DNA of 64,000 bases, taken from positions 5,097,001 through 5,161,000 of the forward strand of contig CP031740.1 of the NCBI GenBank assembly GCA_022701275.1, written 5' to 3'. Shown in pieces: positions 1-8,735 of this stretch; within the stretch, counting starts at the first letter, position 1; each line of letters opens with the position of its first letter. Both the position numbers and the translations under genes were made by a program. Under the pieces are notes generated by a model, which saw nothing but the letters and a program-made list of their open reading frames with translations, did no database searches and was not told the DNA's origin. Source of the stretch: Microcoleus vaginatus PCC 9802. Lineage in GTDB: Bacteria > Cyanobacteriota > Cyanobacteriia > Cyanobacteriales > Microcoleaceae.

Positions 1-112
1 AGAGAGACCAAGCGACGACATATTCGTCACTTTTTTTGAGGTTTTGTTTGCCAAAAACGTCTTTGACAGCTTCAAAAAAAGCGGTCAAAATTCCCAAAAT
101 CAACCAACTCAT
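1..112 (-). CDS. EamA/DMT-family transporter, N-terminal part (runs off window)
   Basis: The reading frame starts at an ATG whose first bases overlap the livF stop codon as ATGA, so the two genes are probably translationally coupled. Only 37 codons are inside the window. The visible part is a hydrophobic first helix (SWLILGILTAFFEAVKDVFG) followed by a basic loop, which is the usual start of EamA/DMT-type inner-membrane transporters in cyanobacteria. The substrate cannot be told. The family call rests on a short N-terminus and is moderate. Confidence 0.5.
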   Translation of the reverse strand, partial: MSWLILGILTAFFEAVKDVFGKQNLKKSDEYVVAWSL

Positions 113-846
113 CCTAAATATGCGCTCCTGACTCGCTCGTCGTTTAGCAAATCCGTTCCAATACCTGTGAGGGTAATATTACCAGCTTCTAGTACGTAAC
201 CCCGATCGGCAATTTGCAGTGCTAAACTGGCGTTTTGTTCGACTAAGAGAATTGTAACGCCTGTTGAGCGGAGGTTTTGAATAATTGCAAAAATTTCTTT
301 GACGATCGCAGGTGCTAAGCCTAAACTAGGCTCGTCTAATAATAGCAGCTTCGGGCGACTCATCAGAGCGCGGGCGATCGCCAGCATTTGCTGTTCCCCG
401 CCGCTGAGAGTTCCTGCTAGCTGGCGACGCCTTTCTGCTAGGCGCGGAAATATCTCAAATTGGCGCTCTAAATCGGCTTTTACTGCGGCCGAGTCCGATC
501 GAATATAGGCCCCCAATTCCAAGTTACTCAACACCGTTTGCTGCGCCAAAACCCGCCGCCCTTCTGGACTGTGGGCGATTCCCAATTTCACAACTTCGTG
601 AGCTTGGCGGCGGCTAATATCGCGCCCGCTATAAATAATTTGTCCTTGCCGCAAATTAACTATTTTAGAAATCGCTCTCAGGGTGGTACTTTTGCCCGCA
701 CCGTTGGCACCGATGAGACTGACAACCTCGCCTGCATTAATCGTGAGATTAATATTTTGTATCGCTTGAATTCCCCCATAACTTACAGAAACATTTTTGA
801 GTTCTAAGAGGATGCTTTGGGTGGTTGTGGGTGAGCTATGTTGCAT
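109..846 (-). CDS. livF: Branched-chain/neutral amino acid ABC transporter ATPase (LivF type)
   Basis: This is the LivF/NatE-type ATP-binding subunit of a HAAT-family amino acid importer. It hydrolyses ATP at the cytoplasmic face to drive uptake. It has Walker A GANGAGKS, the signature LSGGEQQ, Walker B LLLLDEP and the LivF-type switch LLVEQN, in which the usual His is replaced by Gln. The frame is open upstream of this ATG. I chose the ATG at 846 because it gives 245 residues, the usual LivF length, and places the ABC core about 15 residues in. No clear ribosome-binding site precedes it. livG lies upstream on the same strand across a 281-bp gap filled with palindromic repeats. The permease and binding-protein genes are not in the window. 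Confidence 0.88.
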   Translation of the reverse strand: MQHSSPTTTQSILLELKNVSVSYGGIQAIQNINLTINAGEVVSLIGANGAGKSTTLRAISKIVNLRQGQIIYSGRDISRRQAHEVVKLGIAHSPEGRRVLAQQTVLSNLELGAYIRSDSAAVKADLERQFEIFPRLAERRRQLAGTLSGGEQQMLAIARALMSRPKLLLLDEPSLGLAPAIVKEIFAIIQNLRSTGVTILLVEQNASLALQIADRGYVLEAGNITLTGIGTDLLNDERVRSAYLG

Positions 847-920
847 TTTGTGTGACTTGACTGTTGATAAAATTTTCTCTCTTTTGGCACAGTTCGCTAG
901 TCGGTTAGTCCGCGACTCCG

Positions 921-969
921 CCAGAGGTTTCAACCCCTGGCTCATAGCTGAAGTCCTCTTAATAGGACT
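921..969. repeat. Palindromic dispersed repeat between livG and livF
   Basis: Two adjacent hairpins: CCAGAGGTT pairs with AACCCCTGG (921-940) with one mismatch, and AGTCCT pairs with AGGACT (952-969). This resembles a dispersed palindrome family that I associate with Oscillatoriales intergenic regions. It lies in the livG-livF spacer, so it could attenuate livF or protect transcript ends; that is inference. Confidence 0.6.
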
Positions 970-1017
970 GGGAGATACATTTAACAATAACTATTAATCT
1001 TACTCGTTCCCCCGCTC

Positions 1018-1085
1018 TGTCTGATAACGCAGAACCAGAGACTCTGCCTCGATTTTTTATGTTACCAAACGAGGCGGAGCCTGTA
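1018..1085. repeat. Second palindromic repeat (CTGCCTCG...CGAGGCGGAG type)
   Basis: GACTCTGCCTCG (1040-1051) pairs with CGAGGCGGAGCC (1070-1081) in 11 of 12 positions around an 18-base loop. It looks like a degenerate copy of a GGCGGAGCC-type repeat common in these genomes. No coding content is visible. Confidence 0.55.
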
Positions 1086-1127
1086 GATGTCGCTTCCCTG
1101 CCAGAGCCGGGGAAACATTTACAATTT

Positions 1128-1946
1128 TTACGTTTCATCTCCCAAATAAGCCTCAATCACCGCCGGGTCATTCCTCACAACAGCAGGTTTTCCCAAAGCA
1201 ATAAGCTGACCGAAATGCAAGACGGCAATTCGATCGCACAACCCCATAACTAGCGGTACATGATGCTCGATCAATATTACAGTTAAATTGAATTGTTGGC
1301 GTACTTCTCGGATAAATTGGCTTAATTTGTGCTTTTCATTGGGATTCATCCCTGCTGCAGGTTCATCTAACAAAAGTATTTGCGGTTCTAAGGCTAAAGC
1401 GCGGGCAATTTCTAAGCGCCTCTGGTCGCCGTAGGGCAAGTTTTTGGCTTGTTCGCCCGCGCGATCGCCCAATCCGACTAAATCCAACAATTCTAAGGCT
1501 TTTCGCTGGGTTTGGCGTTCCATTGCGTTAGATGCTGGCAAGCCGAAAATCCCCGCCAGCACCGATAAAACTGGATTGCCCGATCGACTGTGGATGTGTC
1601 TGGCGATCGCCACATTTTCTAGGGCAGAAAGTTCCCCAAACAACCGGATATTTTGAAAAGTTCTGGCAATACCTTTATTAGCAATTTGATAAGGCTTCAA
1701 TTGGGAAATATTTTCATTTTGATAAATCAGGTTGCCACTAGAAGCAGGTATCAGTCCAGTCATTAGATTAAATAGAGTTGTCTTGCCCGCGCCGTTAGGA
1801 CCGATTAATCCAAAAATTTCGTGTTTTTCAACTGTAAAAGATACGTTGTTTACAGCAATTAAACCACCAAAACGACGAGTTAATCCTTGGGCTGCTAAAA
1901 CAGGATTGCTTGTTGAGAGGGTAAGGGGTTCGGAAATCATAAACAC
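1128..1946 (-). CDS. livG: Branched-chain/neutral amino acid ABC transporter ATPase (LivG type)
   Basis: LivG/NatA-type ATPase partner of livF, 272 residues. It shows Walker A GPNGAGKT, a signature in the variant form [15 protein letters not shown], Walker B ILLLDEP followed by AAGMNP, and an intact switch His in ILIEHH. These are the hallmarks of the LivG branch of HAAT importers for branched-chain or neutral amino acids; urea-type UrtD is the main alternative. It is transcribed toward livF. No permease gene lies upstream, so the transporter operon is incomplete or split. Confidence 0.87.
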   Translation of the reverse strand: MFMISEPLTLSTSNPVLAAQGLTRRFGGLIAVNNVSFTVEKHEIFGLIGPNGAGKTTLFNLMTGLIPASSGNLIYQNENISQLKPYQIANKGIARTFQNIRLFGELSALENVAIARHIHSRSGNPVLSVLAGIFGLPASNAMERQTQRKALELLDLVGLGDRAGEQAKNLPYGDQRRLEIARALALEPQILLLDEPAAGMNPNEKHKLSQFIREVRQQFNLTVILIEHHVPLVMGLCDRIAVLHFGQLIALGKPAVVRNDPAVIEAYLGDET

Positions 1947-2090
1947 ATCATAGAACGAATATAAGATATCTATAGCAATCCTCGCATCATTTGTGAATTT
2001 CTTACTCCCGAGCGAGCGGGTTCAGGGAGGGTTGGGGTGCGGTAAAAAATTTACGACTCCTGCAAGGATTCCTATAATTATGCCTTAGAC

Positions 2091-2124
2091 GGCGGAATGT
2101 TCTTAAAGTGGCGCTTTTTAAGCA
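2091..2124. repeat. Flanking direct repeat, copy 1
   Basis: The segment GCGGAATGTTCTTAAAGT is followed by a CTTTTTAAGC arm. The CTTAAA and TTTAAG halves form a small stem. A second copy lies at 3505-3537 after the HEAT gene: stem and flanks are conserved, while the loop differs (GGCG versus TTCC). The two copies bracket the HEAT gene and its remnant. Confidence 0.65.
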
Positions 2125-2259
2125 GTATTTAGGGCGATCGATTTCACCACAGACAAGCACAAATTTAGATCGTCCGGAGTCCTGAAACAGTTTGATGAGA
2201 ATGTATACACAATTATTCAAATGGCTGAGACGGCTCATCAAATACAAGGATTCTGGCCC

Positions 2260-3126
2260 ATGACGAAGCACTACCGACAAAGATTAGTTGCCGTAATTGC
2301 CCTGTCGTTTCTATCTTTCACATCCCCTTTGCTGTTGACTCGCAATGCTGCGGCTGGAATTAAGGACGAACCCACAGCTAATCCCAAAGAGATTCCCTCC
2401 CTCACCGAGAAGTTAAAGAGTAACGATGAAACGGCACTTGATCCAGCTATTAAGCTGTTACGAAAAATAGGTGAACCAGCCATCCCTGATTGGATGGAAG
2501 CTTTGCAGGATCAGAATTTGTCAGTCCGCCAGAGTGCTGCTGAGGTTCTAAGACAAATTGCTCTTCCTGCTATTCCTGCCTTTGTTAAAACCTTGAAAGA
2601 CTCAGATGTGTCGGTTGGTGCAGAAGCTAAAATTGCACTGCCGCAGCTAATTCGGTTGCTGAAAGACTCCGATGCAACTGTGCGTAGCCGTGCTGACTAT
2701 GCTTTGGGAAGGATGGGTGCAGAAGCTAAAACTGCTGTGCCACACCTAATTCTGTTGCTGAAAGACTCCGATGCAACTGTGCGTAGCCGTGCAGCCAATG
2801 CTTTGGGAAGTATCGGTGCAGAAGCTAAAACTGCACTGCCGCAGCTAATTCTGTTGCTGAAAGACTCGGATGCAAAGGTGCGTAGCCGTGCAGACTATGC
2901 TTTGGCAAGGATGCGTGCAGAAGCTAAAACTGCTGTGCCACAGCTAATTGCCCTGCTTCAAGACTCAGATGTAACTGTGCGTAGTAGTGCAGCCTCTGCT
3001 TTGGGAAGTTTCGGTGCAGAAGCTAAAACTGCACAGTCACAGCTAATTTTCCTGCTTAAAGACTCCCATGTAAATGTGCGTAGTAGTGCAGCCTCTGCTT
3101 TGAATAAAATCCGTGCAAAAGCTTAA
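2260..3126 (+). CDS. Secreted HEAT/PBS-lyase-like repeat protein, probably truncated
   Basis: An N-terminal signal peptide (hydrophobic VAVIALSFLSFT, cleavage near NAAAG) is followed by HEAT-like alpha repeats. From about residue 110 the repeats are nearly identical 33-residue units (99 bp in DNA) with the core LLKDSDATVRSRA and the linker GAEAKTA. I chose the ATG at 2260 over 2221 because it sits 9 bases after AAGGA and gives a proper signal peptide. The gene ends at a TAA where the repeat consensus has AAA (Lys); another repeat unit continues in frame after it. The protein is therefore probably shortened by a nonsense change. HEAT repeats usually bind proteins; the partner is unknown. Confidence 0.75.
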   Translation: MTKHYRQRLVAVIALSFLSFTSPLLLTRNAAAGIKDEPTANPKEIPSLTEKLKSNDETALDPAIKLLRKIGEPAIPDWMEALQDQNLSVRQSAAEVLRQIALPAIPAFVKTLKDSDVSVGAEAKIALPQLIRLLKDSDATVRSRADYALGRMGAEAKTAVPHLILLLKDSDATVRSRAANALGSIGAEAKTALPQLILLLKDSDAKVRSRADYALARMRAEAKTAVPQLIALLQDSDVTVRSSAASALGSFGAEAKTAQSQLIFLLKDSHVNVRSSAASALNKIRAKA

Positions 3127-3493
3127 ACTGCACTGCCGCAGCTAATTGTGTTGCTGAAAGACTCCAATCCAAATGTGCGTAGTAGTGCAGCCTCTGCTTT
3201 GGGGATGATTGGTGCAGAAGCTAAAACTGTTGTGCCGCAGCGAGTGGCTGTTGACAAGGTGGAATTTAGAGTTAAATACTGACAGAATCGGCCCTGATTA
3301 TAGCAATATCTACATTAGCCAACCCGACCCGGATATTTACAAACAAATCCATGTGTTTGATGAACAATGTCCGGCTTTTACTTTCGTGAGCCCGGGAGTG
3401 GAGGGCGATCGAGCTTGGTGTTATTTCAAGAATGGTGTGCCGTCGCCAAGTCTGAGAGAAGGCAGGATTTCTAGTGTAAAACCAAGGCGTTAA
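3127..3493 (+). pseudogene. Remnant of the HEAT gene 3' end with a degraded PAN-like domain
   Basis: After the TAA at 3124-3126 the same frame encodes one more HEAT unit (PQLIVLLKDSNPNVRSSA) up to a TGA near 3283. A different frame then encodes a PAN/apple-like segment with NTDRIGPDYSN, CPAFTFVSPGVEGDRAWC and KNGVPSP. In intact cyanobacterial PAN domains the DP..C...C segment carries cysteines; here it reads DPDIYKQIH, so they are lost. The simplest reading is that a HEAT-PAN protein lost its C-terminus through a stop and a frameshift. The PAN call is from motif memory. Confidence 0.55.
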
Positions 3494-3504
3494 AGAAAAA
3501 CGGA

Positions 3505-3537
3505 AGCGGAATGTTCTTAAAGTTTCCCTTTTTAAGC
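3505..3537. repeat. Flanking direct repeat, copy 2
   Basis: Second copy of the GCGGAATGTTCTTAAAGT repeat seen at 2091-2124, in the same orientation, directly followed by a perfect 10-bp hairpin. Confidence 0.65.
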
Positions 3538-3538
3538 T

Positions 3539-3562
3539 AAACTTCCCCCTACGGGGAAGTTT
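3539..3562. terminator. Perfect 10-bp hairpin, candidate terminator
   Basis: AAACTTCCCC (3539-3548) pairs perfectly with GGGGAAGTTT (3553-3562) around the loop CTAC. No long T-run follows on either strand, so intrinsic termination is only likely. It could end the HEAT transcript. Confidence 0.5.
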
Positions 3563-3711
3563 AACTCAACTTCCGAAGCGATTACAGAATTTCATCGACT
3601 AGAACACCACGGATGTAACCGTTCAGGGGGTTTAAAGCCAGACGTGAGAAAATCGCAGAGTCCGATTAAGGTAAGCCAGTTACATAATTCCTAAACCAAT
3701 CCGGTTACAGG
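3563..3711. other. Intergenic, no recognised gene
   Basis: I see no open frame with a start signal here. It could include the trailing end of a lost mobile element, but I could not identify one. Confidence 0.4.
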
Positions 3712-4635
3712 TTACTGCTGTGGACTTGGAATCTTGCTGAGAAATAATTCCTTAATCCGAGAATCGCGATCGTACATATGTATAACAGGAACAAGGCGAT
3801 CGTCAACCATCACTTTGTCATCCTGAATCTCCCAATCTCCCTCATGATCTCCACACAGTGTGAGGACGGAACCACTCTTCAAATTATGTTTCACTGTTTG
3901 GTTACTGGGAAACTCATAGTTAATCACCTTATTGAACATTGCTTGATCTAGAGGCTTACGACGATGGCGTTGAGCCTCCACCACCATTAATTCAATTAAT
4001 TGCATCATGAGATGGTTTCCTCCTAATACTGTCCCTGCACAGAGTATAGGTTTTCCCAACAGTTTTTCAAGAGTTGTTTTTCCATAAACAGAATTCACCC
4101 ATTCACTATCTACATTTTCTGGAGTGGGCGGCCCAAAATAAATACCTGCTTCTTCAAAAACGTGAAGCTTACTAGAGTCTAAGTCCTCGAAGGGAGAAGC
4201 TTGGAAAACAACATCACGCACATCTGAAGTCATAACCATTCGATAACTGGAGTTAACCTTAAGGAATGTATGGTAAGTAATCCACCGACCTGCTAGCGGG
4301 TGAATCCAATTGGCAACCGTACTCCTATAATCCTCCTCTAAGTAGGTACGGTTAGAGCCTGAACTTAGTCGAATTAAAGCTTGCAGTCCCACCATCTTTG
4401 CGTGATAGATGAGATTTAGGATTTTTGAGCTAGTCACCCACTTCCACACATTTTCAATTGGTATAAGGGTAATATTTTTTTCTAGAGCTACCTTTGCGAA
4501 CTCATCCCCTAAGGCATTAATAAACACAACAATATCAACTTTATCTGGATCACAATGCTGACGAGTTGATGCAACGAATCTGTAGAAATCATCGAATTTA
4601 CAGTTGGTTGCATAACCCATTATTAAGTCTTTCAT
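3712..4635 (-). CDS. Putative glycosyltransferase (GT-A-like), 307 aa
   Basis: Soluble protein without a signal peptide or membrane segment. It contains MVMTSDVRDVVFQASPF near residue 135. Such an acidic S/T-D-x-R-D-V-x-F-Q motif is typical of nucleotide-diphospho-sugar transferases that resemble plant and bacterial GT-A enzymes, where the acidic pair binds the metal and sugar nucleotide. Later segments (GTVLGGNHLMM, DQAMFNKVI) also fit that fold. The start ATG follows TTGAGG at a good distance. Donor and acceptor are unknown. The gene stands alone between decayed genes, which suggests an accessory gene. Confidence 0.55.
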   Translation of the reverse strand: MKDLIMGYATNCKFDDFYRFVASTRQHCDPDKVDIVVFINALGDEFAKVALEKNITLIPIENVWKWVTSSKILNLIYHAKMVGLQALIRLSSGSNRTYLEEDYRSTVANWIHPLAGRWITYHTFLKVNSSYRMVMTSDVRDVVFQASPFEDLDSSKLHVFEEAGIYFGPPTPENVDSEWVNSVYGKTTLEKLLGKPILCAGTVLGGNHLMMQLIELMVVEAQRHRRKPLDQAMFNKVINYEFPSNQTVKHNLKSGSVLTLCGDHEGDWEIQDDKVMVDDRLVPVIHMYDRDSRIKELFLSKIPSPQQ

Positions 4636-4843
4636 TGTTTGTTACCTCAAAATCAGTAGATGTAAACAGTAAAGATACTAACAGAGTCTTAATTGAGTCC
4701 GGGTATAGCCGTCTAACCGTTGACCCAAAACGCCTTCTGTGATTACCAAAAAGTTGGCATAGCCACCACTAATTGTGTCGCAGATATTGGGTAGCAGATG
4801 TATAATAAATGATTCCACTTAACTTACCACAAATAGCTCAGGT
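4636..4843. other. Intergenic region upstream of the glycosyltransferase
   Basis: The segment has no gene. It contains a possible promoter (TATAATAAAT near 4801) for the integrase fragment that follows on the plus strand. Confidence 0.4.
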
Positions 4844-4936
4844 ATGTCAACCTATTCTTACTGCCCGTCGTCATTTTTTTTGGTCGATCGAATTCGGCGC
4901 ACCATCACACTCAAAAATCTGAGTGTTCGCACTTAA
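4844..4936 (+). pseudogene. Integron-type integrase N-terminal fragment, copy 1
   Basis: Thirty codons from ATG to TAA. The protein shares the start MSTxSYxPS and the segment DRIRRTITLKNLSVRT with the fragment at 38628-38825, which reads DRIRHTILLNHLSRRT. That pattern (DRxRxxIxxxHLSxRTE) is the start of the core-binding domain of IntI-like tyrosine recombinases. A stop codon follows immediately and the catalytic domain is absent. The family call is from motif memory; the relation between the two fragments is directly visible. Confidence 0.5.
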
Positions 4937-5175
4937 GAATGTGACCTGCATTACATAATCAAATACCTTATAACTCTCGAAAAAACTCTAAAAACCACCT
5001 TCAGAGCGAGGTGAGAATATTTATTAAGAAAAGCAGTGGGCGATCGTTATTTAGCAAAAATTTCCGGTGCAAAGGATACCAAATTTCTGTCACAACAAAT
5101 CACATCGCGTTATAATGTAACAATTACCATACCGCCTGAATCTCGTTAAGATCTCGCAGGGATAATTGTATAACA
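4937..5175. other. Intergenic, no recognised gene
   Basis: I recognise no gene, RNA or clear repeat in this segment. Confidence 0.35.
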
Positions 5176-5939
5176 ATGTACATACCCGATTCGCCCAACG
5201 CAAACAAAAGTGCTGCTGACGATGTACGCTCTAGCAAGTGAAGGCCCGGATCTCCCAGGCTTGCTTGACGAATATCACCCGGGCAATCACAAAAGTTGTG
5301 CGATCGCTGCTTTATACCTAATTATCCAGGCGATTGCGTATTCTCTGCTAGCGATATAAATCTCTACTACGAATCCAATCATCCCAATTGGTACAAAAGA
5401 CCCGATTGGTATTTAGTTGTCGAAGTTTGGAGAGTTTACCGAGACAGAGACTTGCGCCCAAGTTACGCCCTTTGGGACGAAGCCACAACTCCTTTAATCG
5501 TCATCTAATTTCGGTCACTAGGTAAGGAAGATGAAAATTTGGGGCTGACCGAATCGGAACAAAAAAAACCGCAGACTAAGTGGCAGATTTACGAGATAAT
5601 TTTGAAGATTCTTTATTACTTTATTTTTAGCAAATACAACAACCTATTGAGAGTATTTCGGTTAGTTGGTAACCTTTACCGCGAACAAGTGTTAACAGGT
5701 TCTCGATTCTGGATACTGGAAATAAAGTTGAGTTTGGGTTTGTGGTAAGGTTCTTTCTTGGAACATCAGAGGTTGTGGCTGCGCTGGTATGATGTTAATG
5801 GCAATTTAGTTCTGACTCAGAAGAATTTGCAAGACAGCGAGCTCAATTGGAAAGGCAGCTAGCCGAATCTGAAAGTCAGCGGGCCAATCCATTAGCCGAT
5901 CGACTGCGAGCAATGGGCATTAATCCAGATGAGCTGTAA
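5176..5939 (+). pseudogene. Uma2-family (DUF820) endonuclease-like pseudogene
   Basis: Pieces of a Uma2-type protein can be read in order in several frames: MYALASEGPDLPGLLDEYH, then YYESNHPNWYKRPDWYLVVE and LRPSYALWDEATTP, then TKWQIYEIILKILYY and LLRVFRLVGN, then LWLRWYDVNGN, and finally LADRLRAMGINPDEL followed by a stop. Intact Uma2 proteins of cyanobacteria have this order and the same C-terminal RLRxxGIDPDEL tail. At least three frameshifts or stops separate the pieces, so no functional protein is made. Uma2 is a PD-(D/E)XK-like family of unclear function. Confidence 0.75.
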
Positions 5940-6011
5940 AATTAAGTAGCAGCATGAAATGGTGCAAGCTGCAAGCGCTGTCCATAAAAATTTATTAACT
6001 AAAAATAACTT

Positions 6012-7880
6012 ATGCCTGAATCTACCTCATTGCGCGATCGCTACCTAGCCCTAATCGACAAAATTGTCGAAATCACCCTCAAAGGTCAAATTCGCTCCAA
6101 AGAACAAGTTTATCAAATGCTGGTGCAAGACATTAGTACCGGTACTGGCGAAATCTTTGAACGCTGTTTCGGCGAACGCCTTGATGCCGCCGAAAATCAA
6201 GTCAGAAATGAAAAAGACGAAATCAAACAAGCAAAGGCAAATCGCACCCTGCGATCTCTCAAAACCATCCAAGGAGAATGGGAACGCTGGCAGAAAGATA
6301 ACCGCGTCGATCGCGCAATTGCATCCTCAATCCAACAAATCGTTACCGCCGAATCTAACGCCCGCCTCCTGGCATTATTGCAAGTAATCGATCCGAATAA
6401 AGAACATCCGCTGACTCTGGCTCAATTGCAGCAATTGGCAAAATCCCTACACCAACAAATGCTGCAAACTGCCAATCCCGAAACCGAACAAGATTTGCAG
6501 CAAATCACCGCTGGTATTGCCAAAGGTTTAGAATCTTGGCAGCGTTTGGAACCGGAACTTGTGGGCTGGATTTATCAGCCGCAGCAGCTAGGATTTGCCG
6601 GTAGTCCCGAACAAAATGGGCCTTGGGCTTTTTGGGCAAAAAAAGTTAACAGTCCCTTTCCCCAGGCTCTTTTGAATACTATTGCAGTCGGTGAATCTGT
6701 AGTTCAATTCGCCGCCCAGCAATCGAGTTTAGATTTAGGCATCTTGGTGGAAGTGGCGATTATTTTGCAGTGCTTGCAACGGGCGTTGGCGACATGGTTT
6801 GATAAGCAAGTTTATGATTCCAAAGTTTCAACAAAAGCTTCAATTTCTACTTACATTACTTTTGCGGTAATTTGGAGTCAGCTAGCTAGTGGGTTTAATA
6901 ATTCTACCAAGAGTGGCGAGCAGTTGGCAAATGCTTGTTTTCAAGTAACTTTGCAAATTTTGCGCGCTTTTTCCCAGCGGGAATACTTTCCGCTTTACGG
7001 GGGAATTTTTGCTTCGTTTGATGGTAAAGCGCTGCGGCATACTTTGGATTATTTAGACGAACCGCTGCGGCGAGTTGAAGGCACTCAAGCGAAAGCTCGG
7101 ATTCTGACGCTTTTGGGTTATTCGATGCAGGCGGCTGGGGCCTACGAGCGATCGATCTTGCTGCACAAGCAAGCGCTGGAAATTGCCCGTACCGAAGGAG
7201 ACAAAGCTTGCGAAGTTGCCAATCTCAATCACATCAGCCGCAACTATGTTGCTCAAAAAAATTATCAGGAAGCGATTAATTACAGCCAGCGGGCTTTAAT
7301 TATGGCACGACAAGCGGGAGAAAGGCAAGGCGAGGCAAATGCCCTGGCTAATTTGGGTTACAGCGAAGTGTTTCAAGCGCGGCAGTTGGAGGAGGTGGAA
7401 CCGGAGGTTTACGAGAGTGCGATCGGTTATTTGGAACAAGGTTTGTTGCTATCAGAAAAATTGGGCGATCGCCAAAGTCAAGCTTTTTGTTCCAGCAGTC
7501 TGGGTCTTGCTAAAATCGCCCTGGAAAATGCTGAAGCTGCGATCGAATATTTGCTCAAAGGTTGGCAAGCTGCTCAATTCTCAGGGGATTTATATTTGCA
7601 AGGTCTGAATTTGGCTTACTTGGCTCAAGCTTATTACAGAACCAACTCACTAGAAAAAGCGATATTTGCGGGCAGTTTGGGGATGTATACTTTGGAGCAA
7701 ATTGGAGCGATGGAGTGGCGTCAATCGGCTGGTTTGTTGACAATTTTGCGGGGTCAAATGGGGGCGGAATCTTTTAAACAATCTTTGGCGAAAAGTCGAG
7801 CGAATATCATTCCGGCGATCGGTGTTGACGGCTACGATTACATCCCGGAGTTGCTGGAAAAATATCAGCAATCTATTTAA
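6012..7880 (+). CDS. Tetratricopeptide repeat protein, 622 aa
   Basis: The N-terminal half (about 1-340) is alpha-helical, begins with LRDRYLALIDKIVEITLKG, and has no recognisable enzyme motif. From about residue 355 to 590 there are TPR units, for example GAYERSILLHKQALEIAR, NYQEAINYSQRALIMAR and SAIGYLEQGLLLSEKLGDR. There is no signal peptide or membrane segment, so it is probably cytoplasmic and binds proteins. Its partner is unknown. The ATG follows an A-rich stretch without a strong ribosome-binding site. Downstream lie palindromic repeats that also occur in the tRNA array. Confidence 0.75.
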   Translation: MPESTSLRDRYLALIDKIVEITLKGQIRSKEQVYQMLVQDISTGTGEIFERCFGERLDAAENQVRNEKDEIKQAKANRTLRSLKTIQGEWERWQKDNRVDRAIASSIQQIVTAESNARLLALLQVIDPNKEHPLTLAQLQQLAKSLHQQMLQTANPETEQDLQQITAGIAKGLESWQRLEPELVGWIYQPQQLGFAGSPEQNGPWAFWAKKVNSPFPQALLNTIAVGESVVQFAAQQSSLDLGILVEVAIILQCLQRALATWFDKQVYDSKVSTKASISTYITFAVIWSQLASGFNNSTKSGEQLANACFQVTLQILRAFSQREYFPLYGGIFASFDGKALRHTLDYLDEPLRRVEGTQAKARILTLLGYSMQAAGAYERSILLHKQALEIARTEGDKACEVANLNHISRNYVAQKNYQEAINYSQRALIMARQAGERQGEANALANLGYSEVFQARQLEEVEPEVYESAIGYLEQGLLLSEKLGDRQSQAFCSSSLGLAKIALENAEAAIEYLLKGWQAAQFSGDLYLQGLNLAYLAQAYYRTNSLEKAIFAGSLGMYTLEQIGAMEWRQSAGLLTILRGQMGAESFKQSLAKSRANIIPAIGVDGYDYIPELLEKYQQSI

Positions 7881-7882
7881 CT

Positions 7883-8045
7883 CTTTGTGGAACAGGCCGG
7901 AAAGCCTGTTGCTGAGAGGGGTGCAAAATGTAAGTTTTAACTCACCCAATAGCTGCATTATCAATAAGTCTTTCATGGGCGGGCTCTCCTGCCCACCCCA
8001 CAACCAAATTTAAGTCTTTGTGGAACAGGCATCTTGCCTGTTCAT
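7883..8045. repeat. Palindromic repeats of the GAACAGGCA...TGCCTGTTC family
   Basis: CTTTGTGGAACAGG occurs at about 7882 and 8016. The second copy forms a 9-bp stem, GAACAGGCA (8023-8031) with TGCCTGTTC (8035-8043). The same words occur four times at 26301-26580. The region lies between convergent genes and may also terminate both transcripts. Confidence 0.7.
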
Positions 8046-8075
8046 GTGTTTTTATGCACCCCAACCTCCAAATAA

Positions 8076-8735
8076 TTAATGCTCCACAATCACCGGTGTG
8101 CCAACTGCGACTTTCTCAAATAAAGCCTGTGCGTCTTTATCAAACATTCTGACGCAGCCGTGAGAAGCCGCCCCCCCGATCGACTCTGGATTCGGAGTAC
8201 CATGAAAACCAATCACATTCTTGCCATCCGTCCAAAACCCCATCCACCTACTCCCTAATGGATTGTCGGGCCCAGCAGGAATAAGTTCTCCTGTCCAAGG
8301 ATTTTGCCAAACTGGATCTTTGATCATTTGCATAACTTTAAAATTGCCTGTAGGAGTTTCCCACCCGCCTTTTCCCACAGCAACCGGGAAACTGGCTTGC
8401 ACCTTATTTTGTCGGTAAACATAGACGCGGCGTTCTCGCAATTTCAGCACTAAACGCACTTCCTCAATAGGATTTACCGCAGGTTTTGGTTCCTGGGGAA
8501 TATAACGAAATGGTTCTCCCAGGGGCGGCAGTTCTGGGGTTCCGAGATTCGGCAATTTTGTCTCGGATGTGGGCCGCTGCGCTGCGATCGCACTATTACT
8601 TGAATTAGCCACCACTTCGGCCGTCGCCTGCTGCTGTAGGCCGACCGACAGCGCGGCTGCACTCAAGCTCAGTACAATTAACTTGTTAAACAAAAATTTG
8701 CTCTTCACCATTGTTTTGTTCGCTAAACTCCTCAC
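8076..8735 (-). CDS. L,D-transpeptidase (YkuD domain), exported
   Basis: A signal peptide (VLSLSAAALSVGLQQQATAE) is followed by a proline-rich linker and a YkuD domain. The domain contains the catalytic signature HGTPNPES...SHGCVRM, with active-site Cys in SHGCVR and His in IGFHGTP. Such enzymes form 3-3 or lipoprotein cross-links to peptidoglycan in the periplasm. A GTG start at 8735 is supported by AGGA seven bases upstream; the ATG eight codons later is the alternative. The length of 219 residues is normal for small exported YkuD proteins. Confidence 0.85.
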   Translation of the reverse strand: MRSLANKTMVKSKFLFNKLIVLSLSAAALSVGLQQQATAEVVANSSNSAIAAQRPTSETKLPNLGTPELPPLGEPFRYIPQEPKPAVNPIEEVRLVLKLRERRVYVYRQNKVQASFPVAVGKGGWETPTGNFKVMQMIKDPVWQNPWTGELIPAGPDNPLGSRWMGFWTDGKNVIGFHGTPNPESIGGAASHGCVRMFDKDAQALFEKVAVGTPVIVEH

